Shown: positions 1 to 5,819 of the stretch, piece after piece
Numbering within the stretch: the first letter of the stretch is position 1
Layout of the letters: each line of letters starts with the position of its first letter
NCBI GenBank assembly: GCA_947464665.1
Contig: CANHXV010000109.1
Coordinates: forward strand, 1 to 6,920
DNA: 6,920 nucleotides
Direction of reading: 5' to 3'
Source: Comamonadaceae bacterium
GTDB lineage: Bacteria > Pseudomonadota > Gammaproteobacteria > Burkholderiales > Burkholderiaceae_C
The notes under the pieces: generated by a model
Seen by the model: only the letters and a program-made list of their open reading frames with translations
Told to the model about the DNA's origin: nothing
Databases searched by the model: none
Program-made: the position numbers and the translations under genes

Positions 1-208
1 GCTCACGTTTGGTGCGGCCATAGGCATCGTGGTACTGACACAGGTCTTTGCCTCGAACAAAAGGAATTTGAGGCCAAATATTGACGATGGCGTGTTCTTG
101 GGCAAGGTCAGAAACCTTGATTTTGGTCAAATCGCTTTTAGGCTGCGCATCCACATGGCTTGTCAACGAAATAGCGATGGCAAACCACAACGCCTTGGTA
201 CACAACAT
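1..208 (-). CDS. Unrecognised exported protein, N-terminal fragment (runs off left edge)
   Basis: Reading the minus strand from the ATG at 208, the frame stays open to the window edge, giving 69 residues of an incomplete protein. The first 21 residues look like a Sec signal peptide: a short n-region with Lys5 (MLCTK), a hydrophobic core (ALWFAIAISL), then TSHVDA with V-D-A satisfying the -3/-1 rule, so cleavage is predicted after Ala21. The mature part begins QPKSDLTKIKVSDLAQEHA and includes IWPQIPFVRGKDLCQYHDAYGR; I do not recognise the family. An in-frame ATG 11 codons upstream (241) is possible, but it has no Shine-Dalgarno sequence, sits at the predicted transcription start and would put a polar stretch before the signal peptide. 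The 208 start has a weak GAGAA six to eight bases upstream. The likely location is periplasmic or secreted. It is transcribed in the same direction as the glutamate synthase-like gene and could be read through from it or from its own promoter. Confidence 0.6.
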   Translation of the reverse strand, partial: MLCTKALWFAIAISLTSHVDAQPKSDLTKIKVSDLAQEHAIVNIWPQIPFVRGKDLCQYHDAYGRTKRE

Positions 209-223
209 ATTGTTCTCGATCTT

Positions 224-240
224 TGTCAGAGAATCTGACA
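224..240. repeat. Perfect 7-bp inverted repeat in the leader of the exported-protein gene
   Basis: TGTCAGA and TCTGACA are perfect reverse complements separated by three bases. They lie between the predicted transcription start (about 241) and the preferred ATG (208). The repeat could be an operator for a dimeric repressor or a small leader hairpin. It is not followed by a T-run on either strand, so it does not look like an intrinsic terminator. Confidence 0.55.
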
Positions 241-247
241 TTGTGCA

Positions 248-276
248 AATGTACAGCACACTCCCAAAACCCTCAA
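248..276 (-). promoter_or_regulatory. Possible sigma-70 promoter for the exported-protein gene
   Basis: On the minus strand, TTGAGG (271-276) is followed after 17 bases by TACATT (248-253), preceded directly by TG. The spacing is ideal and each box keeps four of six consensus bases. The predicted start of transcription is near 241, which leaves a leader of about 33 bases before the ATG at 208. This is a pattern match in a short intergenic gap, with no experimental support. Confidence 0.35.
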
Positions 277-281
277 AGACT

Positions 282-1910
282 TTAATTCGATGATGTATTC
301 AGTTGGAAACTGTCGGGGCTTGATGCTTGCCAATATTTAGCAAACAAACCTTCCAAAGCTTGCGGTTCAAGCAAAGCACCACCTTGCACACTGAAGATCA
401 AATCGGATAAGTTTTGAACCTCGTGCTCGCTCACGCGCCGCATGATGTGATGAAGCCTCAGCTCAGCAGGAGAGGACAGGCCGCTTGCTTGAAGCATTTC
501 CTGTACGGACTCTAAAGTTTGACGGTGAAAATTTCTCACGCGATCAGCTTTGCTAGGAACCACAAGGGCAATCTGACGTTTGGGGTCTTGCGTCGTCACC
601 CCTGTAGGGCAATTGCCGGTATGGCAGGTTTGGGCTTGAATACAACCCAAGGCAAACATAAACCCTCTGGCACTGTTGCACCAATCCGCCCCTAAAGCCA
701 GGGTTCGCATGACATCAAATCCACTGATGATCTTGCCACTGGCGCCCAAACGAATTTGCTTTCTCAATTTCAAACCGACCAAGGTGTTGTGCACCAAGCG
801 CAAGCCCTCTAGCATGGGCATGCCCATGTGGTCCGTGAATTCAACAGGGGCAGCACCGGTGCCACCTTCAGAGCCATCCACCACAATGAAGTCTGGATAG
901 ATGCCCGTTGTTTGCATGGCCTTGGCAATGCCAAACCACTCCCATGGATGGCCGATGCACAACTTAAATCCAACCGGTTTGCCTTCACACAGTTCTCTTA
1001 ACTTTTGCACAAATTGTAAAAGCTCGACAGGATTGGAAAAGCTGCTGTGTGCCGCGGGTGATACGCAGTCAACGCCTACAGGGACGCCCCTGGCTTCTGC
1101 AATTTCAGGCGTCACTTTAGGACCAGGCAATACGCCACCGTGACCAGGTTTTGCACCTTGACTCAATTTAATTTCAATCATTTTGACCTGAGGCGACAAC
1201 GCATTTTGAACAAAGCGCTCGGCACTGAAGGTGCCATCTGCATTGCGACAACCAAAATAGCCAGAGCCAATTTCCCAAATCAAATCACCCCCGTGTTCAC
1301 GGTGGTACCGGGAAATAGACCCCTCGCCTGTGTCGTGAGCAAAGCCACCCTTCTTGGCACCCAAGTTCAGCGCCATGATGGCATTGGCACTCAAAGCGCC
1401 GAAGCTCATGGCAGAGACATTGAACAAGCTGATATCGTAAGGGTGTTTGCATTGCGGGCCGCCCACAGACACTCTGAAGTCATGCGAATCAATGACAGAG
1501 GGACTGATTGAATGGGTCAACCACTCATAGCCAACTTCTCGGACATCGAGTTGGGTGCCGAAAGGCCTTTTGTCTGAATCGCCCTTTGACCTCGCATAAA
1601 CCAAAGAGCGTTGTGATCTAGAAAATGGTACAGCCTCGCTGTCACCTTCAATGAAATACTGACGCAATTCGGGTCGAATGAATTCGAGTAAAAAACGCAG
1701 ATGACCAATGATGGGATAGTTGCGCAAAATGGCATGCTTGGTTTGCTGCAAGTCACTGATACCCACAACGACCAAAACCGACAAAAGCAAAACCCACAAA
1801 AAGCTGACTTGTCCCACCACCAATTGCAATGCTGAAAGCACCCAAAGAACCACAATGGCAAAAAACGCCAAAAAACGAAGCGGCAGTCGCTGATCAATCC
1901 AATTCAACAT
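282..1910 (-). CDS. FMN-binding glutamate synthase-like protein, membrane-anchored
   Basis: A 542-residue protein of the glutamate synthase central/FMN domain family (Pfam Glu_synthase, as in the lone YerD-type proteins). Two hydrophobic segments near residues 13-33 and 36-51 suggest an N-terminal membrane hairpin. The FMN barrel follows, with NVSAMSFGALS near 164-174, GEGSISRYHREHGGDL near 195-210, KLSQGAKPGHGGVLPG near 248-263 and DGSEGGTGAAP near 345-355. Cys423, Cys429 and Cys434 (C-x5-C-x4-C, in CIQAQTCHTGNC) match the 3Fe-4S motif of GltB. The class II glutaminase domain of full-length GltB is absent, so the enzyme cannot release ammonia from glutamine by itself; its true reaction is unknown. 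I chose the ATG at 1910 because AGGGAG lies seven bases upstream. An in-frame ATG at 1952 directly follows the preceding stop codon but has no Shine-Dalgarno sequence and would add 14 residues. The family is clear; the function is open. Confidence 0.93.
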   Translation of the reverse strand: MLNWIDQRLPLRFLAFFAIVVLWVLSALQLVVGQVSFLWVLLLSVLVVVGISDLQQTKHAILRNYPIIGHLRFLLEFIRPELRQYFIEGDSEAVPFSRSQRSLVYARSKGDSDKRPFGTQLDVREVGYEWLTHSISPSVIDSHDFRVSVGGPQCKHPYDISLFNVSAMSFGALSANAIMALNLGAKKGGFAHDTGEGSISRYHREHGGDLIWEIGSGYFGCRNADGTFSAERFVQNALSPQVKMIEIKLSQGAKPGHGGVLPGPKVTPEIAEARGVPVGVDCVSPAAHSSFSNPVELLQFVQKLRELCEGKPVGFKLCIGHPWEWFGIAKAMQTTGIYPDFIVVDGSEGGTGAAPVEFTDHMGMPMLEGLRLVHNTLVGLKLRKQIRLGASGKIISGFDVMRTLALGADWCNSARGFMFALGCIQAQTCHTGNCPTGVTTQDPKRQIALVVPSKADRVRNFHRQTLESVQEMLQASGLSSPAELRLHHIMRRVSEHEVQNLSDLIFSVQGGALLEPQALEGLFAKYWQASSPDSFQLNTSSN

Positions 1911-1917
1911 CTCGGGT

Positions 1918-1923
1918 CTCCCT
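1918..1923 (-). promoter_or_regulatory. Ribosome binding site fixing the glutamate synthase-like start
   Basis: AGGGAG on the minus strand sits seven bases before the ATG at 1910. It is among the clearest Shine-Dalgarno sequences in the window and favours that start over the upstream ATG at 1952, which has none. Confidence 0.7.
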
Positions 1924-1952
1924 GTGAGATAGACGCAAAACGCGTCGGTCAT

Positions 1953-2951
1953 TCAATCGTTTAAATGGCAAGCGGCTAGATGCTTGTCGCCTACAGATTT
2001 CAACACAGGTTCTTCGACGCGGCAACGCTCTGTGGCCTTAGGGCACCGAGGGTGAAAATGGCAACCGCTAGGCCGATTCACTGGATTGGGGACATCGCCG
2101 GTCAAAACAATGCGTTTTTTCTTTGCGCTTGGGTCGGGAATGGGCACCGCTGAAAGCAAGGCTTCTGTGTAGGGGTGTTTAGGTTGCGTGTACAACTGAC
2201 GCGAAGGGGCAATTTCTACAATGCGGCCCAAATACATGACAGCAACGCGATTGCTAATGTGCTCTACCACCGACAAGTCGTGGGCAATGAACAAGTAGGT
2301 CAACCCCATCTTGACTTGCAAATCCTCCAACAAGTTGATGACCTGAGCCTGAATAGACACATCAAGTGCTGAGACAGGTTCATCGCAGACGATCAACTTA
2401 GGGGAGACCGCCAAGGCCCTTGCGATGCCAATGCGTTGACGCTGCCCACCTGAAAACTCGTGCGGAAAACGTTTCATGTGATCGGCATTCAAGCCAACGG
2501 TTTCTAACAATTCCACAATGCGTGCACGGTACGACTCGGGCGTAGGCGTGAGTTTGTGGATGGTCAGGGCTTCACCAATAATGGCCTCAACGGACATGCG
2601 TGGATTGAGTGACGCAAAGGGGTCTTGAAAAATAATTTGCATGTCACGTCGAACTTCACGCAAGGCATCAGAACCCATGGCAGACACGGCTTGACCATTG
2701 AAATTCACTTCGCCAGAACTGGGTTCAATCAATCGAAGAATGCAGCGCCCCGTGGTCGATTTACCACAACCCGACTCTCCCACCATGCCTAAAGTTTCAC
2801 CCGGCGCAATGTCAAAACTGACCCCATCGACGGCATGCACTTGGTCAACTTGACGTCCAAAAATCCCCCCCTTGATGGGGAAATACTTGGTCAGACCCTT
2901 GACTTCTAAAAGTGGCTTAGGGCTCGAAGACAAGGAATGCATATCAGACAT
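1953..2951 (-). CDS. Peptide ABC transporter ATP-binding protein, DppF/OppF family
   Basis: One of the two cytoplasmic ATPases that power the importer. In the 332-residue protein, Walker A GESGCGKST is at 58-66, the Q-loop in IIFQDPFASLNP near 106-117, the signature FSGGQRQR at 166-173, Walker B LIVCDEP at 186-192 and the H-loop His at 224 (AHD). The C-terminal oligopeptide-transporter domain carries four cysteines (297, 303, 310, 328; GCHFHPRCP followed by ERC and AACH). This arrangement is known in some Dpp/Opp ATPases to hold a 4Fe-4S cluster. The frame is open up to a TTG at 2975, which would overlap the preceding gene by 19 bp. I prefer the ATG at 2951, five bases after that gene's stop, because the protein then begins MSDMHS like relatives, although its Shine-Dalgarno sequence is weak. 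A run of seven G on the coding strand (2865-2871) encodes part of PIKGG and the frame is intact. The stop codon is directly followed by ATG (TGAATG). Peptide specificity is not readable from this subunit. Confidence 0.95.
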   Translation of the reverse strand: MSDMHSLSSSPKPLLEVKGLTKYFPIKGGIFGRQVDQVHAVDGVSFDIAPGETLGMVGESGCGKSTTGRCILRLIEPSSGEVNFNGQAVSAMGSDALREVRRDMQIIFQDPFASLNPRMSVEAIIGEALTIHKLTPTPESYRARIVELLETVGLNADHMKRFPHEFSGGQRQRIGIARALAVSPKLIVCDEPVSALDVSIQAQVINLLEDLQVKMGLTYLFIAHDLSVVEHISNRVAVMYLGRIVEIAPSRQLYTQPKHPYTEALLSAVPIPDPSAKKKRIVLTGDVPNPVNRPSGCHFHPRCPKATERCRVEEPVLKSVGDKHLAACHLND

Positions 2952-2956
2952 GTGCT

Positions 2957-3934
2957 TTACAGAGAGAAGTGGCAAGCCACGAGATGGCCTGCAGAAGTTT
3001 CACGGAGTTCGGGCATTTCTTGGGTGCAACGGTCGCTGGCGTATTGACACCGTGGTGCAAACCGGCAGCCCTTAGGAGGATTGATCAACTTAGGCACAGA
3101 CCCAGGGATGGCCTCCAACCTCTGCTTATGGGCACTGTCGAAATCAATGCGAGGAATAGAGCGGATGAGGCCTTTTGTGTAGGGGTGCGCTGGTGAAGCA
3201 AACAGTTTTTCAACGGTGGCCTCTTCAACCACTCGGCCTGCGTACATGACCACCACCCGCTGCGCTGTTTCAGCGACAACACCCATAGCATGCGTGATGA
3301 GCATGATGGACATGCCCATTTGTGATTTAAGTTCGTTGAGCAAGTCTAAAATTTGCGCTTGAATGGTCACGTCTAAGGCCGTGGTGGGCTCGTCGGCAAT
3401 GAGCAATTTGGGTTTGCATGACAAAGCCATGGCAATCATCACGCGCTGTCTCATACCGCCAGAGAATTGATGGGGGTAGTCATTGATCCTTTGGGCTGGC
3501 TTGGGAATATTGACCAGCCCCAACATCTCCGATGCCTTAGCCATGGCCTGCTTTGGTGTCAGGCCTTCATGCAATCTGAGTGACTCTGCAATTTGCTCAC
3601 CCACACTCAAAACCGGATTGAGTGAGGTCATGGGTTCTTGAAAAATCATGGCGATCTCTTTAGCTCGCAGGTTGCGCATGGTTTGCGCGTCCGCTTGCAC
3701 CAAATCTTGACCTTCAAACCAAATTTGGCCATTGGCAATTCGGCCGGGAGGCATGGCCAAGAGTTTCATAATGGTCATAGCGGTGACACTTTTTCCGCAG
3801 CCTGACTCGCCCACCACCCCCAATGTTTCACTTCGGTCAATGTGAAAGTTAACGCCGTCGACTGCATGCAACACACCGTCGTCGGTGTCAAAGTGAACCT
3901 GCAGGTTTCGAACTTTCAACAAGGGGTTTGACAT
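2957..3934 (-). CDS. Peptide ABC transporter ATP-binding protein, DppD/OppD family
   Basis: The second ATPase of the importer, 325 residues, the usual length for the family. Walker A GESGCGKS is at 42-49, the Q-loop in MIFQEPMTSLNP near 96-107, the signature FSGGMRQR at 157-164, Walker B LLIADEP at 177-183 and the H-loop His at 215. The residue after that His is Ala (THAMGVV) where Asp is most usual; the catalytic His is kept, so I expect activity. The C-terminal domain has Cys290, Cys296, Cys303 and Cys321, the same possible 4Fe-4S arrangement as in the partner ATPase. The ATG at 3934 follows the DppC-family stop by 12 bases, and its Shine-Dalgarno AAGGGG overlaps that stop codon, which suggests coupled translation. 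It should pair with the DppF-family subunit beneath the two permeases. Confidence 0.96.
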   Translation of the reverse strand: MSNPLLKVRNLQVHFDTDDGVLHAVDGVNFHIDRSETLGVVGESGCGKSVTAMTIMKLLAMPPGRIANGQIWFEGQDLVQADAQTMRNLRAKEIAMIFQEPMTSLNPVLSVGEQIAESLRLHEGLTPKQAMAKASEMLGLVNIPKPAQRINDYPHQFSGGMRQRVMIAMALSCKPKLLIADEPTTALDVTIQAQILDLLNELKSQMGMSIMLITHAMGVVAETAQRVVVMYAGRVVEEATVEKLFASPAHPYTKGLIRSIPRIDFDSAHKQRLEAIPGSVPKLINPPKGCRFAPRCQYASDRCTQEMPELRETSAGHLVACHFSL

Positions 3935-3941
3935 ACAGAAG

Positions 3942-3947
3942 CCCCTT
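3942..3947 (-). promoter_or_regulatory. Ribosome binding site of the DppD-family gene
   Basis: AAGGGG lies seven bases before the ATG at 3934 and shares one base with the TAA stop of the DppC-family gene. It confirms the DppD-family start and suggests that ribosomes finishing one gene start the next. Confidence 0.6.
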
Positions 3948-4885
3948 TAAAGCACGCGGCGAGGATCATAGGCATCCCGCAAACCGTCGCCAATGTAATT
4001 GATGGTCAGCACAGTGATAAAAATCAAGGCACCAGGAAATAAAGCCCAGTGAACCGCCACATCCATGTGATCTTTGGCATCAAACAAAATGCGACCCCAA
4101 GTCGGAATGTCTGGAGGAAATCCAAGCCCTAAAAATGACAGGGTAGATTCAGCAATGATGGCAGCAGCCACATCGATGGTGGCCGCCACAATGACGGGGC
4201 CCATGGCATTGGGCAAGATATGCACTGTCACTTGCCGCCAAGGGCTGGCACCCAAAGCGCGCGCAGCTTCTACAAACTCTTTTTCGCGCAAAGTCAGAAA
4301 TTGAGCTCTGACCAATCGGGCTACGGGCATCCAACGCAAGCCCCCAATGACTGCAACCACCAAAATAAAAACACCCGCCTCAGGACCCACTAATTTTTTC
4401 AATTTGTCGTTGAATAAATAAAAGATCAAAAGCAACAAGGGCAACTGCGGCAATGACAAAAACAAATCTGTGATCCACATCAGAAAGACATCGACGGGGC
4501 CTTTGGACATGCCAGCCACTGCGCCAACGACCACCCCTACGCTGATGGCAATCAGCATGGCGGCCAACCCTACGGCCAAGGAGATACGGCCACCATAAAG
4601 CATGCGTGCCAACAAATCTTGGCCAAGGTCATCGGTGCCCAAGGGATGCGCCCAAGAAGGCCCTTGCATGCGAGCATTGAAATCAATCTCATTGATGGGA
4701 ACACGCCATAACCATGGACCCAACAAAACGGCCAACACAATGATGCTGAGAACAATGGTACAAAAAACGGCCAATTTGTGTCGTTTGAAACGCCGCCATG
4801 ACTCACGCCCTGGCGACTGCGCAGACGACTTGGCCACCAAGGCTTTGCCGTCAGTTGAAGGAGATGCGAGGGTCGAGCCAGCCAT
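3947..4885 (-). CDS. Peptide ABC transporter permease, DppC/OppC family
   Basis: An inner-membrane permease of 312 residues that pairs with the DppB-family subunit to form the translocation pore. A cytoplasmic N-terminus of about 35 residues leads to a first membrane segment near 38-59. The family motif HPLGTDDLGQD is at 80-90, further membrane segments lie near 101-125, 132-158, 171-190, 228-248 and 281-299, and the protein ends in DGLRDAYDPR as is typical. The cytoplasmic EAA loop that contacts the ATPases is at 206-225 (EAARALGASPWRQVTVHILP). The ATG at 4885 lies inside the end of the DppB-family gene, giving a 35-bp overlap in another frame. Its Shine-Dalgarno sequence is weak, which fits translational coupling. 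TTG and GTG codons at residues 16 and 17 are possible later starts but have no better ribosome site. Confidence 0.96.
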   Translation of the reverse strand: MAGSTLASPSTDGKALVAKSSAQSPGRESWRRFKRHKLAVFCTIVLSIIVLAVLLGPWLWRVPINEIDFNARMQGPSWAHPLGTDDLGQDLLARMLYGGRISLAVGLAAMLIAISVGVVVGAVAGMSKGPVDVFLMWITDLFLSLPQLPLLLLIFYLFNDKLKKLVGPEAGVFILVVAVIGGLRWMPVARLVRAQFLTLREKEFVEAARALGASPWRQVTVHILPNAMGPVIVAATIDVAAAIIAESTLSFLGLGFPPDIPTWGRILFDAKDHMDVAVHWALFPGALIFITVLTINYIGDGLRDAYDPRRVL

Positions 4886-5810
4886 ACAAAATATCTGCCA
4901 AAAGATTACACGCGATCACCAACGTGGAAAATACAAAAGTCACAGCCATGACCACCGGGGTGTCATTGGCCAACATGGAACTGATGATGAGAGAACCTAT
5001 ACCGGGGACACGGAAAATTTGCTCGGTGACGATGGCACCGCCAAAAATGGCAGGCATTTGAAGCGCGACCAATGTCACAACGGGAATGAGTGCATTGCGC
5101 AAAACGTGCTTCGTAATGACCACTTTTTCTGACAAGCCTTTGGAGCGTGCCGTGGTGACGTAGTCCAAACGAATGACGTCCAGCACAGCAGAGCGAACAT
5201 AACGTGTCCAGGCACCTGCTTGAAACAAACCCAATACCGTGACCGGCATGATCATTTGCTTAAAGTGCTCCCAGAAAAAGCGCCAACCCGTATCAGGTAT
5301 ATCCGCCCTGTAAACGAATGGCAACCAGTCAAGGTGAATGCTGAAAAACAAAATGAGCAGAATACCCGTGAAAAAGGTTGGCAAAGAAAAGCCAATGAAA
5401 GCCAGAGTACTGGCAATCTGGTCAAACAAGGAGTAAGGCCTAGTGGCGGCGTAAACACCCACAGGAATAGCAATACAGAGTGCCAACACCTGCGACGATC
5501 CGATGACCAACAAGGTCACCGGAATGCGCTGCATGATGAGGGTTTCGACATTGATGCGGCTGATGAATGAATAACCCCAGTCGCCCTGAACCATGGCTGT
5601 CAGCCAGTTCCAGTAGCGAACCATCAGTGGGTCGTCCAAACCAAACTTTTCACGCAGGGCCAAGGCCACTTCGGCTGGAATGTTTGGATTGGAAACCAAC
5701 TCAGAAAAGGGATCGCCTGGCGCCAACGCCAAAACTGAAAACAACACCAAGCTGATACCCAAAAGGCTGGGCACGGCAATCATCAATCGCCGAAGAATAT
5801 AACGAAACAT
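4851..5810 (-). CDS. Peptide ABC transporter permease, DppB/OppB family
   Basis: An inner-membrane permease of 319 residues, normal length for the family. It opens with the characteristic MFRYILRRLMIAVPSLLGIS, the first membrane segment being near 10-30. GDPF and FGLDDPLMVRYWNWL follow in the periplasmic part, then GDWGYSF near 76-82. Further membrane segments lie near 98-121, 134-157, 186-206, 240-262 and 285-307. The EAA-type loop is near 217-243 (TTARSKGLSEKVVITKHVLR), and the end WLDPRISF is typical. The start at 5810 is nine bases after the stop of the binding-protein gene; no strong Shine-Dalgarno sequence is visible, so coupling to the upstream gene is likely. The sequence shows the class (peptide/opine/nickel importers) but not the substrate. 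Confidence 0.96.
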   Translation of the reverse strand: MFRYILRRLMIAVPSLLGISLVLFSVLALAPGDPFSELVSNPNIPAEVALALREKFGLDDPLMVRYWNWLTAMVQGDWGYSFISRINVETLIMQRIPVTLLVIGSSQVLALCIAIPVGVYAATRPYSLFDQIASTLAFIGFSLPTFFTGILLILFFSIHLDWLPFVYRADIPDTGWRFFWEHFKQMIMPVTVLGLFQAGAWTRYVRSAVLDVIRLDYVTTARSKGLSEKVVITKHVLRNALIPVVTLVALQMPAIFGGAIVTEQIFRVPGIGSLIISSMLANDTPVVMAVTFVFSTLVIACNLLADILYGWLDPRISFN

Positions 5811-5819
5811 GGCGCTGAT

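Noticed and set aside
224..240. Inverted repeat as an intrinsic terminator
   Set aside because: The stem has only seven pairs, is not GC-rich, and is followed by AAGATCG on the minus strand and by TTGTGC on the plus strand, with no T-run.
29..293. Two overlapping plus-strand open frames at the left edge
   Set aside because: They are antisense to the exported-protein fragment, whose minus-strand frame has a convincing signal peptide and stays open to the edge.
1140..1511. Plus-strand open frame of 123 codons inside the glutamate synthase-like gene
   Set aside because: It is antisense to the conserved FMN domain, with no ribosome site or recognisable domain; a shadow frame.
4602..5132. Plus-strand open frame of 176 codons opposite the permease genes
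   Set aside because: It lies wholly antisense to two well-conserved permeases, its composition is rich in His, Asn, Arg and Thr as expected from the complement of hydrophobic codons, and it resembles no known protein.
5811..5819. Stem-loop between the binding-protein and first permease genes
   Set aside because: The gap is nine bases long and no complementary arms extend into its flanks, so no attenuating hairpin can be supported.
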